A stretch of DNA of 64,000 bases from Chaetorhynchus papuensis (GCA_013396525.1 VWYX01000209.1:809658-873657), one strand, 5' to 3'; shown: positions 49,646 to 62,956, numbered from the stretch's first letter. The notes: a model not told the origin generated them from the letters alone. Numbers and translations are program-made.

Positions 49646-50947
49646 ATAGGCTGATGTCGTCCTTTCAGTCAAGAGAGGTGGAAGAGTGGTGAGCCTCAAG
49701 TATTAAGACTTTGAAAGTTTCTTGTGAGCACTGGCAGTGTTTTCTGTTACTAATTAACTCAAGTTAGCTGTTTGTGGGAGATAAGGAGCAACCTATAAGG
49801 GAGTGGATGCTGTGGAGGAAAAGTGTGATGTGGAGTTGGTTGTGGAATAGTTTTTAGGGGCCTGACCCAAATCTATCGTCAGCTCAGCTCTTCTGGAAGC
49901 CCACTGAAGCATGAGAGGGAAGGAGACCCTGTTCCCACTCTTCTCCTGTGACCTTGGCAGCACATTCAGAGCCTTCTTGAACATGCTCTGTAGTTTTGTG
50001 CAGCCTTCTGTAAGATTCCTGAATTCTAATTTGGCAGAAGACAGTCTGAAGTGGAAGAAAACAAAAGGCAGATTTCACTTTCAGTTGAGTGAGTGATTTG
50101 AAGGAGGATTGTATGGGCATCAATACTGGCACGATGTCTTGTTTGGCTGGTATTGATGGCAGCACAGGAGAAGGATTACTGCGGGGCCTTTGCTGCCTGT
50201 GAAGCTGCATGATCATCTTGCTGCATCCTTTCAAGCTTGCTAGGTTAAACTGATGAAATTCTAACATTGCATATTGAATAATAGTTACATAGTGGTGGTT
50301 TATGCATCTCAGCCAGTTCACTGTGGGATCAGACAATGCCAGCACAGGACATCCCAGAAAAAGAGGAGAAAGGAGGAAGGATGCAGTGCCTCTGAGCTGT
50401 AGCCTGCAGTTGAACTGGTTCAGCTACATTCTAGAGCTCCTCTCAAGGGGAAGAAAGGTTTAAAACAAGATCAAGGTGTTTAATTCTTACTTTAAGAATA
50501 ATTCTCTGAGTTCGCAAGGGGACCAGTGGCCGCAGGTGATTCTTGGTTTTCTGTTTGATCCGTCTTTCCGTTTTCAAATCTCTCTGACATCTAGGAAGTC
50601 CCTAAAAAGCAGAAATAGTGCAGTAGACCTCCACAGTAATACAAGAGTAGTATTTCTGTGTGCTTAAATCTGGGCAGAGAAGTATAAGAAGTACTTGATA
50701 AGTGTGTTATTCACCCTTACTTGTATCATTGCAGAGAGTACTCTTGTGTTTCTCTGCCTCCATGTTTTGCTTTCTGATGGGATCTACTAGAGCTGTGACA
50801 ATGGTTGCTTGTACACACCCCATCCCTCCCACCTTCACATGCAGACAAAAACCGACACATACATATTTATTATACAAAAAAGTAATTATATTCATAAATA
50901 TTACCTATTATTATACACAGAAAAAATCTTATTCACGTAGGAAAATA

Positions 50948-53900
50948 CAGAATTGTATAATAGTTTAGGTTGCAAAAGCTGTCCAAGATCATCCAGTCCA
51001 GCTGTCAGCTGAACTCTGAACCTTGTCTCTTAAGTGCCACATCAACACATCTTTTAACTATATCCAGGTTTGGTGACTCTGCCACTTCCTTGGGCAGCCC
51101 ATTCCAATGCTTGCTGAGCCTTTTGGTGAAGAATTTTTTTCTAATATTCAACCTAAACTTCCCCTGGTGCTGCAACTTGAGGCCCTTCTTCTTGTCTTGT
51201 CACTTGTTTTTGGAACCAGAGACTGACCCCCGCCCCACTACAGTCTCTTTTCAGGGAGTTGTAGAGTGATAAGGTCACCTCTAAGCTTCCTTTTCTTCAC
51301 GATGAACACCCTCAGCCCCCCCAGTCTCTTCTCATCAGACTTGTGTTACAAACCATTTTGTAGCTCTGTTGCCCTTCTCTGGACACTCCAGCACCTGGCC
51401 CAAAACAGAGCACAGGATGTGAGGCACGGCCTCACCAGTGCTGAGTACAGCAGGATGGTCACTGCCCTGGTCCTGCTAGCCACACTGTTGCTGGTGCAGG
51501 CCAGGATGCCTTTGGCCTTCTTGGCCACCTTGGACACATGGCTGGCTCATGTTCAGCTGCTGTCAATCAGCATTCCCAGGTCCTTTACCTCTGGGCTGAG
51601 TTCCAGCCACTCCCTCCCCAGCCTGCAGCTCTGCACGGGGTTGTTGTGACCCAAGTGCAGGACCTGGCACTTGGCCTGGTTTAACCTCACACAACTGACC
51701 TTGGTCCATGGATCCAGGCTGTCCAGATGCCTCTGCAGAGCCTTCCTGCCCTACAGCAGATCAACTTGGTGTCATCTGCAAACTGACTGACAGTGCACTC
51801 GGTCCCCTCATCCTGACCATTGATAAAGATATTAAACAGGACTGGACCCACTACTGACCCCTGGGGAATGCCACTGCTGAATCTCGACACTAATTGGATT
51901 TAACTCCATTCCCCATTACTCTCTGGCCTGGCCATCCAGCCAGTTCCTAACCCAGCAAAGAGTGCACCTGTCCAAGTCATGGGCAGCCAATTTCTTCCAG
52001 GAGAATGCTGTGGGAAATGGTGTCAATGGCTTTACTGAAGTCAAGGTAGACAGCACCCATAGCCCTCCTGTCATCTACCAGCTGGGTCACCTTGTCACAG
52101 AAGGTGATCAGGTTGGTCAACCAGGACCTGCCTTTCCTAAACCCATGCTGATCCCCAGGTTGTCTTGAACATGCCATATGATGACACTCAATATGATCTG
52201 CATCAGGACCTTCCCCAGCACCGAGGTCAGGCTGGCAGGCCTAAAGTTAGTTCCCCAGATCCTCCTTCCAACCCTTCTTGCAGGCGGCTGTCATGCTGGC
52301 TAGCCTCCAGTGAACTGGGACTTCTCTCATTAGCCAGGACTGCTGGAAGAGTGATTGAAAGAGGCTTGGTGAACGCTTCTGTGAGCTCCCTCAGTAGCCT
52401 TGTGTGGATCCCGTCCAGCCCCAGACACTTGTATGTCTAGGTGGTGAAGCAGGTCACACATCATTTTGTCCCAGGTTATGAAGCCTTCATTCTGCTGCCT
52501 CTTCTTTTCTTCCCACTCAGGGCCCTTGTCACCTGGAGAACAACTGGTCTTACTGTTAGAAACTGATACAAATAAGACAGTGTCTCAGCCTTTCCATATA
52601 ATTTCTCACTGTGTTTCCCTCTGCATCCAATAAAGGATGGAGGTTCCCCTTAGCTGCTCTCCTCTTGTTGCTAATGTGTTTATATATACACTTTCATTGT
52701 CTTCAATGGCAGTAGCAAGATCAAGTTCTTGATCACGTTCTTCTTTACTCTGTGTTTTGGCCCATCTACTTTTCTTCCTCCATAACTTAATGACACCAGA
52801 GCTGCCTGTGTCTTCTTTAAAAGGTCATAAACTCTCCTTTTCATTCTGAGTTCCAGCCAAAGCTCTTTCTTTAGCCAGGTCACTCATCTTCCCTGCCTTG
52901 TCTTTTGGCACATGGGGATGGCCTGCTGGCTGTGCCTGTAGTATTTCTTTCTTGAAGAATGTCAGGATAACCTCCCAAGGGTACTTTGTCGAACAGTCTC
53001 CTAAACAGGCCAAAGTCTGCCCTCTGGAAATCCTAGGTGGCAGTTCTGCTGACCCTTCGTACTCTTCCAAGAATTGGAATCTCCATTATTTTGTGATTGC
53101 TGAGCCCCAGACAGCCGCCAACTATCCCATCACCTGCCAGTCCTCAGATCACAAACAAAAGGTCCAGTGGGTGCCCCCCCTAATGGGCTCACTCCCATTC
53201 CTGACAATCAGTGTCTGCCACACACTCCAGGAACCTCCTAGACTGTTTCTTCTCTGCTGTATTGTATTTCCAGCAGACATCTGTTAAATTGAAGTCCCCT
53301 GTGAGAAAAAGGGCTAATGATTATGAGACTTCTCCCATCTCCCATCTCACCATCATTAAAGTCTAGACAACCAAAACAGTCCGTAACATGCTGGGTACCC
53401 CACCATCTCTCTTTCCTTGCTTATCCCTTTTGAAGAGTTTATAGCCATCTACTGTAGCACTTGAGTTGTGCCAGTCATCCCACCATGCCTCCATGGTGAT
53501 AGCTTATCGTAGTTTTCCAGCTCTACAATGGCTTCCAGCTCCTCCTGTTTGTGGCCCATGCTGCATGCATCAGTATAGACACACTTCAGCTGGACAATTA
53601 ATCCTGCCACCTTTTTTTGGAGTGCGGTTTTCCTACGTGACAGTTTTCAAGCGCTTCCTTGGTTTCTAGGACATGAGTAACCCTTGTGTCTTTGCTGCAG
53701 CATAGATCTCAATCCCCTGCCTCCACTGAGATGGCAGACTGAAGGACCCCACTAGCACACTGTCCCTTAAATACCGACAGGCTGTCCCCAAGCTTATTTC
53801 TAGCATGTCTGATTTTTATCCCTTCCCCCTTTAAATCTAGTTCAAAGCTCTTACAATGAGCCTTGCTAACACCTATGCAAAAATCCTTTCCCCCTCTTTG

Positions 53901-54060
53901 AGACAGGTATACCCCATCAGTTGCCAGCAGGCCCTGGTGTCATGTAAACCAACCATGGATCAAGAAACCCAACTCTGCTGGTGACACCAGTTACAGAGCC
54001 AGGTATTATATCCTGCTTGGTCTTCCTGTGCTGTTTTTTCTCTCATCCTCTCTATAACTG
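50948..54060 (-). mobile_element. Long antisense CR1 LINE, most of ORF2 (endonuclease and reverse transcriptase), inactivated
   Basis: About 3.1 kb of CR1 on the minus strand, 3' end at about 50948. Going upstream on that strand, the order is: 3' UTR; RT C-terminal region (51346-51537); RT catalytic block with Phe-Ala-Asp-Asp and the preceding Pro-Gln-Gly-Ser (51687-51890); the Leu-Asp-Phe-Ser-Lys-Ala block (51977-52177). Then come the linker (52200-53070), an endonuclease part with an Asp-Phe-Asn-Leu-like reading (about 53280-53310), and an N-terminal endonuclease region reading Met-Gly-His-Lys-Gln-Glu-Glu-Leu-Glu near 53540-53565. Stops and frameshifts split it into many short frames. The 5' limit near 54060 is uncertain and ORF1 is not recognised. 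Confidence 0.92.
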
Positions 54061-54503
54061 GAAGGATAGAGGAAAAGCTATTTGTGTTCTGATCCCATAA
54101 CCAATTGTCCCAAGGACATTGTTGCACATACATTATTTTACATATAGAAGTGCTATCTCTGTATAAAAAGTATTCTTGGTTACTTAATTTTTAAATTATC
54201 AGATGACTGTATAAAAAGTTACTGCTGTGAGATGCTGAAACATATTTGTTAGCTATCTATGCCTTCTTATGTGGAACTGTCTTTATACCCTTAAGGTAAG
54301 ATTTTATATCTGCTAATATTAGTCTTGGTGAAGCAGTGATGCTGTTAACACTTTAATGAATTTAGGGGCTGTCTGTAATACTTTTTGAAATCCTCCAGTC
54401 TTTTTCAATTGTATTTAATGCACTGACCAGTGTGGTATACCAGTAGCAAATTTCATTTTTTTTCTTCTTGTGGATTATAGTACCAAACTTTTGGGAGTGT
54501 TTT

Positions 54504-54545
54504 AACTATATATACACAGTTAAACATATAGTTGTATATATAGTT
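54504..54545. repeat. AT-rich inverted repeat
   Basis: Perfect 12-bp arms aactatatatac (54504-54515) and gtatatatagtt (54534-54545) are separated by 18 bases. The outer T/A at 54503/54546 also pairs. It lies in a TA-rich run just beyond the 5' limit of the long CR1. Confidence 0.85.
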
Positions 54546-55079
54546 ATATAGATATATGTATTTCATTATGTAGAGTAAAGGAGGTATGAGGAGCTCATCC
54601 TTTTTACCTTTCTGTTACCAAAAGAAGGAGAATTATCTCGTATTTTCTTATACCTATTCAGGATGAGACCTTATGTCCTGTATTCCACAGCAGACCAACA
54701 CTCCACAAAGACCTGTGTGAGATGGTTCAGATCACTAAAAATATGAAGTAGAAGCAGGAAAACAAGTCCCTTTCACGAGTAATTATCTGCTACCTTATCT
54801 TGATGGCTTGTGAAACCACAGTCTTCAAGGAACGTCATCAGAGCTTTCTGCATCTTGTTTTGCTGTCTTGCATCGTTTAAATATCTGTTACAAAATTCTC
54901 ATCAAGATTTACTTACCTCCCTCCCTCTAACAGGATAGTTCTTAAAAAGTTGCTGCTGTGGGAAGGTTGACATGAGTCAAAAAGGATGGTTGAGGTTTTT
55001 TCAGCTGCGTTTAAAAGGTGTGTGTCTGAGAGACGCAGCAGCCGGTCTACTGTAGCAAGGTTTTTGGTTTTGCTAGAAG

Positions 55080-55377
55080 AGAGGTGGAGAGGGACTTTTT
55101 ACAAGGTCATGTAGTGATAAGAGAAGGGGGAGTGGCTTCAAACTGACAGTGTAACTTAGATTAGATATTGGGAAGAAATTCTTGACTGTGAAGGTGGTGA
55201 GGCACTGGAATAGGTTGCCCGGAGAAGCTGTGGATGCCCCATCCCTGGAAATGTTCAAGGCCAGGCTGAACAGGTCTGTGGGCCACCTAGTCTAGTGGAA
55301 GATGTCCCTGCCTATGACAGGGCATTGGAACAAGACAATGTCTAAGGTCCCTTCCAACCCAGATAATTTGATGATAA
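55080..55377 (+). mobile_element. CR1 LINE 3' fragment, sense
   Basis: A + strand CR1 tail, of a type with the blocks aataggttgcccggagaagc, tggatgccccatccctgg and aaggtcccttccaaccca, ending at about 55377. The subfamily block differs from the copy at 30558 and recalls the CR1-Y type, from memory. The terminal octamer is degraded. Confidence 0.88.
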
Positions 55378-57646
55378 TACTCTTCTGCCCTGATGAGGTG
55401 GGGAGAGGAGGTGTTGTCTTGGCCTTTTTTTGTTGTTGTTGCATAATCTGGTACAGATTAGCAAGAATTCATCCTGAACAGTGATAATTTATTGGGATTT
55501 TGTCTTTGGAGACACTTTTTGTCCTCTGCTGAGAGGAAATCTAGGGTACAGGTGCTCCTGTGGGTTAATTATTATTGTGATAAGTAACAAAGTTAGCGAA
55601 AATTTTGTAGGTGCTTTTCCCGTGATGCTGGATAGTGGAACTACAGCTCTTGACACCATTACCATATGGCTCTTCTTCATTTTTCTTTCCCCATCTATGT
55701 ATACCAGTACCAGACTGTATAAAAAAAAAAATTCAGTTTCACTACCTAGGGACTGCAGGCTGATTAATTTAATAAATGTGGGTGCAAAAGTCCTTGAATA
55801 TAACCTGGCTACTTTTACACACGTTATCTGAAAGTGCCTGCAAACACTGCTCTGCCAGCATCTGTTTCAGAGTTCAGAGGTCGTTAGTGGTTTTGACTGC
55901 TTTGGACTAACTTCAATGCAAAATAAGATATATTTTTCTATACATGATACGAACCTTGAGGAAGGATTACTTAGCTTTATAATTTTGAACTGTACATGTT
56001 ATACATGCAGAGTAATGTAGAAATTAAGACCTTTGTGATCACAACGTAAGTCTGAGAGAACTGAACCAGTATAAGCACAAGTTAGTGCCCAGAAACACCG
56101 GCTTCATCTTACATCTGCTTTGGAGACTTTGTTACATGTATTGTAGCAGATTCACCTAGAATGTACTTGCATCAACAGTGTTAATGTTGCTTAAATTTAG
56201 TCTATTATTTTGACTTCCATGTTAAAAGTTAGCCTGAACTTCAATACTGTAACTTTTTTAACAGTTGGCATGTTTCTCTGGTAGGTTTTCAATTGTAACT
56301 TGAGTTCTTTGTCAGAATATGCCACCTCACAAATAGTCCTCGGTGTAAAATTATCTGGTTTACTGTTTATTTGCTGTTTGGCACGTGGAGTCTAACAGAG
56401 CACCACAATTACTTTGGTGTCACAATACCTCAGTGCTCTCAGAAGGGCAGGCCACCAATTCCGTGCAGTGTTTTGAATAGCACGTGAACTGGAGTCTTAT
56501 TTGAGAGAGAATATTAGGGGCAGTCTTGCCACTTGGTGTCAAAACTGTACAGTGCTTCATAGCTGAATAGATTGTGATAATGCTGCATGTCTTATTTGTG
56601 TGTTTTACAAGGTTTATCTCTCTTGCACGGTCTGTAGGCTTCTCTTACTGTAATTCAATCACCCGCATAATACTCTGTCGGCATGGTTTGTAATATTGAT
56701 GCACTGCAAGACTCTGCGGTTTTATCACTTTATGCTTATTTATCACAGTCCTGCTTCAGAGCTGTCTTCACAACTTATTACTCTGGCACTTTCTTCTAGT
56801 ATTTCCTGTTTATTATGGCTGTACAAAACTCTCTATGCATTGCTACACTTTTTATTTTTCTCCCTTGCATTATCTACTTTTTGACCCTTCTGGTCAAAGT
56901 TGCATTCTTGAGACTCTTCCTTTTTATTTGGCACTAAAGGCCTTAATTCCTGTTACGTTTGTGAACATTGCTAAGAAAATCTCTGTCTGGGATAGCTATC
57001 TGAATTACTGGTTGTTTTGCTTTGGTCTGACCACGTCTTGGTGGTTAAATGTTCAGCAAGTCTATTTCTATTTACTTTTGCAGAGCCCAGGCCAGGACTC
57101 AAAAACAGCACTAGGACATAATCTGCTTTGTTCTTTTGAATTTTTGGTCAAGCCACTGTTTATTCTCTGTAATACTGTGACCATGATGTCTAGCTGCTAA
57201 GCTGCTTAAAAGGAAAACATAGTGGCAGGAACTCATTAGTAATCAAATGCCACTGTCCCACTTCAGGGAAAAAAACTTCTAGAGATCTCCTGGAATATGT
57301 TCTCTTACTGGAGCTCCTTCATAGTTCAGTAATTTTACTTGGTGAAAGTTTAGGCTAAGAATTGACATCATTAGGTACACTTTGCAAGAAAATAGTCTTT
57401 CAGTCTGACTGCTCTTCATGGTAGAGAACTGCAGTATGTGGTGTATACATAAATTTGGAAGTTTTAAGTTTCTGCAGATACTTGTCCTTTAGTTACTTGT
57501 GCATATGTATTTACTTGGCCCATTGTTACAAACCGGTTTAGCACAGAATACCAAAGGAAACTAAGTCTCTGTGAATAAAACTGATTGAACCCAGAAATTT
57601 TCAAAATATACCCAAAAAAATGTGATAAAAACCAAACGAGGTTAGA

Positions 57647-58410
57647 TGTTGGTGCCAAAAATTGGATATATTTTACTTAATAAAAGAGGCAAAGAGAAAG
57701 AAAGAAAAATAAATAGAAGATGAAGGGGGGGACAGGGAGAGAGTGACAGGGGTTAGGTGGAAGCACATCCCCCTTCTGGGGGTCCCAATGACGTCTCGTT
57801 GCTCCCCTCCATCTGGTCTTCTGGGTGGTGAGGGTCCCCCACTGCCGCTGCCACGCTGGAAAGCGTAGAATCGCGTGGATTAATGCACATTTGGGCCAGG
57901 AGGGAACGCCCAGGTGCCTCTCTCGCAGGGGGCTGGTTTGACACCGTCCCTTGCAACACTGAGGGTCTGTCGCATCATCTGCCGTGCTCCGGTGCAGGGT
58001 CTGGGGACCCCTGGGGGGGCTTTGAGGGGCCTCGACACCCCCTTCTGCCGTGGATGAGCTTTCCCCGGGCTGAAGGGGCCCCACAGCCGAGCCGGGCTGC
58101 ACAGCGGAGGATGGGCCGTCACCGCGCCCCTCACCAGAGGCTTTTTCACGGCACACCCAAGAGCTCTCCTCCCCTGCCCTTCGGTGCGAGGGTCCGTGTG
58201 AGCCCGGCAGCTGAGAGCCCTGGGGCTGCGGTCTCCACTCCAAGGTGTTCAGCTCGGTCCCTCTGTGAATGCATTCTTCTCTCCCCAGACCTGAGTTTGC
58301 TGCATCTTATCTCCATCAGCGAGCAGCTCAGGGCCCAGTCAGAAGGCCTGTTCAGGGTGTGGTGGTCTCTGCAGCATCTGCAATACAGTTTTGCTATAAT
58401 AGGCAAAAGT
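57647..58410. mobile_element. GC-rich, CpG-containing segment, probable LTR-retroelement DNA
   Basis: A sharply bounded island of high G+C within AT-rich intron 1. Its left edge reads tgttggtgccaaaaattgg (57647 on), a TG start like an LTR end. Then come an AT- and purine-rich run (57670-57745) and about 650 bp of CpG-containing, GC-rich sequence that drops off near 58410. The order of blocks matches my memory of an avian ERV-derived repeat. Long open frames on both strands (57677-58243 minus, 57883-58422 plus) are the usual effect of few stop codons in GC-rich DNA. Orientation is undetermined. Confidence 0.45.
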
Positions 58411-59277
58411 CTTTCATGGTAGTGTTTAAGTCATAAATTGTAACATTCAGTCTCTGACTCCCATTAAGCGTTTGGAATTCAATTTTGTGCTCATTTACAC
58501 AGGACTGTAGGGTTAAACATTGATTTTAGTGAGTTGTGACATTATTGCCAACACATTTTGTATATTCAGTGTGGCAATTAGAGACATGGTCTAGTTGTGG
58601 GCTTGGTAGTGCTGTGTTAATAGTGTGACTTGATCTTAAAAGTCTTTTTAAAACCTAAACAATTCTGTTTCATTGCTGAAATACCAGTAACTGTCTACAA
58701 TTGTGTGTAAAAGTTTATCTATGGTTCTGACCCAGCCTGCTGTCAGGATTTTTATACTAACGTTAATTGATCCATAATTTTTTCTTGGAGTTGTTATCAG
58801 TGGGATCAACTGTTTCCCATGTGCTTTCAGTTTGCTCTAAATTTTGAGTAGCTTGAAGCAGGAAAAAGCACTTGAGCCTTTTGCTTTTTTGCATAGTTTA
58901 CAGTAAATTGTTTTCTATGATTATTTTGTTATAATACTGAGTTTTAATGCTGTGGAGGGAGAAAAATCTTGTCTCTACTGCAGTTTGAAAAAAGGTCATA
59001 TTCCTATTGCTCAAAATGAGTTAATCTGAAATACCTAATAAGTTAAATAAAGCTGAACGTAACCTACATGTCATGCTAAGGTTTTTTTAGGCATTGCCTT
59101 TGACATCAGCTGTTGACATCAACTATTGGATAGAAAAATAGCTGGTTTTCAGCAACTAGAATTTTTTTCATTTTGCAGCAATTTTAGCTCCCAAGCTTTC
59201 ATAGTTCTGACTGTATTTTGAATGGCTTTCATTAGCATATTTTCATAACTGGAGTTACATGCTATTTCTCATTACAG

Positions 59278-59419
59278 GCGCCTCCACCTCAATAAGAAAG
59301 CCACGGACAAACAGCCATATAGCAAGCTTCCTGGTGTTTCACTTCTAAAGCCGTTAAAAGGTGTGGATCCTAACCTGATCAACAACCTAGAAACCTTCTT
59401 TGAGCTGGATTATCCAAAA
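59278..59419 (+). CDS. UGCG: Ceramide glucosyltransferase UGCG, coding exon 2 (residues 33-80)
   Basis: The acceptor attacag ends at 59277. The first base (g) completes the Thr33 codon begun in exon 1, and the frame then reads RLHLNKKATDKQPYSK onward to ELDYPK at residue 80. Donor GTATGT follows at 59420, so the next junction is phase 0. This region follows the membrane anchor and begins the cytosolic catalytic domain; Leu-Pro-Gly-Val-Ser and Lys-Pro-Leu-Lys-Gly are visible. By memory the translated residues equal those of mammalian UGCG, which marks strong constraint, whereas exon 1 is more variable. Confidence 0.97.
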
Positions 59420-62400
59420 GTATGTATATTATTTAGTGTCTTTTTTTTTCCTCCTATACCTCAAAAAGTCGTATGAGAAGCTTGCATGGGAGCTATGCTG
59501 CTTGATTGTGTTGGATTGTTCTTCCTTCTGCAAAAAATGTACAATCACATATTTTACATGTTGCAAACAAAACTTACTCCTTTTTAAAAAGCTGTCTATT
59601 GAGGAACACCTCCAAGGCTTAGAGATGAAACATACTCTACACTTCACTAAGATTTGCTTAATCATTATCGTATTGTGGTGTTTATAGATTAAAATGTTTC
59701 ATCCTGCTGTAAAAGATCACTTGAGAGGCAAGAAATCCTCCTCTTCTGTGTAAGAAATCCTCCAGAAGAGAACACTTAAGTGGTAGCCTGAAACTTTTTG
59801 ATGGTTCTTACTGGTGGTTCATCCCATGAAGAGTTGCTCAATGACGAGGTAGTGTACCTCACCAGGTGTGGGTAGGTAGGGTAGTCTCTAAGCCGTGTGT
59901 TGGTGTTGGGAAGCAAATAGTTAATAAAAGCTCACATTTGCTGTTAAGCATTGTTTGAATTTGTAATACAAGTGATAAGCAATATAATTGATATGTGTGT
60001 CAGATGCTCCTCTTGCTCTAAAGAACTTAAAAGAAGTCTGCAGATGTTTGCTGTATCATTCAGTATTTGAAGTATCCTCTTGTAGATGGGAAAAGGAATA
60101 CATTTTTTACTGTATTTATATTTGCTAGATTCTGAAACTTGAAATTTAGCTTTAATAAAAAAACTCCTCTTTTCTCAATTCTTCTCAAAACAGCATCTGG
60201 CACTGTTGCTTCAATTGTAAAAGGTCAAAGGTTTGTGTAAGCTGTACAGCAAGTTTTTGTGTATTCTGAGAGCCTTAAACTTACACCTAAGTGGGCAGGG
60301 TAAAACAAATAAAAATCCCTAGCATTTGGAACTAATTAGAAGTAGGAAATTTTTTGTGTAATGAAGCTTTGGACCTTTTGAAAAGCTTCAGACATGAACA
60401 TATGAATCCTTTCAACTTAACAGAGTGCAGTAAAGTGTGGCCAAGCACATTTTAAAGCATACTTTAGGCATGCTGTGTATGCCAATATTGCAAGCAGTGC
60501 AAAGAATCTTCAGCAATATCTTAAGGTGTTATATGACCTATAATGAACATTAAAACATTATGCAGCTGAAACATTTGCCTACAAATAAAACTTGTTTAAT
60601 AATTAAAAAAAAAAAACCCAGTTGTGCTGGATCTAGCTTTACAAGAGGTAGTCTTGATCCTTAATTGTGAAAACACATGGGTAATAATCTTAAAATGTTG
60701 CTGCTCCACACAAATCTGAGTTTCAGATAGTAGTAGAGAATCATATTTTTCCTAAGGAGAGTGAAAATGCCTATGTGAATGCTTCAGTTTACAGCAGCAG
60801 TGTGTAGAGATTAGACAGCACAAGCAGGGTCCTCAAACTGTCTGAAAAAACTTTTTCTAGTTACTGTACAGAACTACTTTAAGAGATTGACCACAAAAAT
60901 TAGAACAACAGTATTGCCTGGTATTTAAAGTTCAGCTGTGCAGTGAAAAATTATTCTGAAAGATTAATCTGAAACCTTTCCCAGTGAAGCTGAATTCAAC
61001 CTACAGGGATAATGATTCTCTTCTGTGATCCTCCATGCATGAAATATTCTTCTCTTGAATAGAATCCAGTTATGCCGTTTCAAAACTGCAGGACTTACAC
61101 ATAATATTTTTATCAGTGAACAGTTCTCACCTACTGTGCATATTGTAATTTTGCAAAAGTTTTTCTGTTAATGTTAAATTCAGGTGAACCTGATGGTAAT
61201 GTTTGTGTAGATAAGCATCTTTGTTCTGCTTTCATCATACATTTTCTAGTTTTTTACATTGCTACTGCATGCAAAGGCCATTTATTTTGAATTTTTCTCT
61301 TTTCAAATATTGGAGTCTGAAATATCTGTTTTAATTCTGGTTGAATTTCTTGGAGAATATGGATATAGAAGTGTCATTGCTACTGTGGTTTGAAAATTAT
61401 TTATATGACTAGGAAAATTAATTTTATTTTACAAATTTAATTTAATGTTCAGTAAAAAAATCTTATTTCTTCAGTTGTTTATTTCTATGGTGTTCGTGCT
61501 GTCAAGATTCTGTTGTGATGAGAGGACCTGCCTGCTTGATGATACAACTTTTTCACCTTTTAAAATCCATTTTCCATGCTGTAAGATAGTAGAAATCAAA
61601 CACTGCTTGCTCCTTAGCCAAATTGACTTTGAGTTTGCATTCTGAGAGGTAGAGATACTTGCCTGAGTTTGTAGTGCTAGAACAAATCTTAACTCCCGTT
61701 TAACAGTTCATGATTTTAAATTTCCACAATATTCTGAATGCAGTTGGAGTAGTTCAGGCTTTTGTGTATGACAATGCCATTTTTTAATTGGAAGTATGTG
61801 TATATTTAACTTAATATCTTCTGTTGTATGTAATACCCCTTACTGAACAATAACATCAGAAAATGTCATCATAGAGCCAATAGGCAGCTTTCAAAATTCA
61901 GATTATTTTCACTAAACTACTTAGCAAAAACTAAGTTCGGTGGAGTGATTAAATAGTATAAGGGAGAATAAGAACTGTTTTGATTGCTAGTTAGGGCTCT
62001 TATTTACAGCAGCTACTGCAAATGTGGTCCAAGAAAATTGTTTTTTGTTGTGATTGAATTTTTCAGTCTTGGACTGTAAAAATGGCTTCTGGGTATCTTG
62101 ATCAGAAATTTGCATTTTCTTTATTTTAGTCTTTGTATTGGAGCTCTAATAGCTCTAATTTTAACAGGGTGAAAAGGTTATATTAAGTAAGAAGTATTTA
62201 GGGATTTGCTGTTATTGCAAAAGTAGAAATACTTCTATCAAAGCTTTCAAAGCTGCCTCCATGTTGAGTGATTTTTAAAATGCTATTTCTTCACCTACTA
62301 CCACTAGCTTGTGTAACCATGTAGTAGCTATAGTTTTCCCTTACTACTTGTTTTTTCAACCATTACTCAATTAATGTGGAAAATACAGATATGTTACATA

Positions 62401-62956
62401 TGCATATTCCTGAGCTTTGTTGCACAATTTGGTGTACATATGTGCATGTACTGGTCTATGTGTGTTGTCTTCCAACTCTGTTCTGCATATGTGTCTACAA
62501 AGTAAAGCAATGGAAGATATAGTTCAGAGGTGTGCAGTCATAGTGTATCATAACCTCATTCTTTAATATTTCAGGTGCTGTCATTTCATTGAATACAATA
62601 TTGGATTTAAGATTCATATGTGAACAAAAGTGAAAGGGGAAAAAAATTTTACCTTGTACGCTAGAACATCTTATTTAATGATTAATAGAAGCCCTTCAAT
62701 AACAGCAGAAGTAATATTTGTCAGTACAAGAATTTATTGAGATACAGCCTTAGTTCTTTTTTCACAAGTACTTGGCTGTGCATTAAAAAACTAGACTCAT
62801 TTAGCTGTAAAACAACCCCTTCGTTTTTAATAGTATAACAGCACTCTTTATTTTTTTAGCTTACTATGCTATTAAGCTTTATTTCATAGACCATGTGGAT
62901 ATTAGCTGTATGTATGTAAATATATATGTGAGTGTATACATTTTTGTTTTTACTAG
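59420..62956 (+). other. UGCG: UGCG intron 2 (3.5 kb)
   Basis: A GT-AG intron, donor gtatgt and acceptor tttttactag, phase 0. It is AT-rich with a poly(A) run at about 60605-60616. I recognise no CR1, LTR or RNA gene in it. Confidence 0.93.

Larger units (their letters stand above)
35630..59277 (+). other. UGCG: UGCG intron 1 (23.6 kb)
   Basis: A GT-AG intron, donor gtaagc at 35630 and acceptor attacag ending at 59277, phase 2. It contains six CR1 copies, a probable LTR-like segment (37975-38740) and a GC-rich segment near its 3' end. Outside those, the stretches 35901-36509, 37567-37974, 39480-40320, 41324-43147, 44823-50947, 54061-55079, 55378-57646 and 58411-59277 are AT-rich with no exon or repeat that I recognise. 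Open frames inside the intron start at non-ATG codons or lack domains. Confidence 0.9.

Noticed and set aside
49884..50345. 153-codon minus-strand frame in intron 1
   Set aside because: It has no domain, signal or splice context and overlaps a plus frame. A chance frame or retroelement debris is more likely.
57677..58243. 188-codon minus frame and 179-codon plus frame in the GC-rich intronic segment
   Set aside because: Both strands are open in the same GC-rich DNA and neither shows a domain. This points to composition, not coding.
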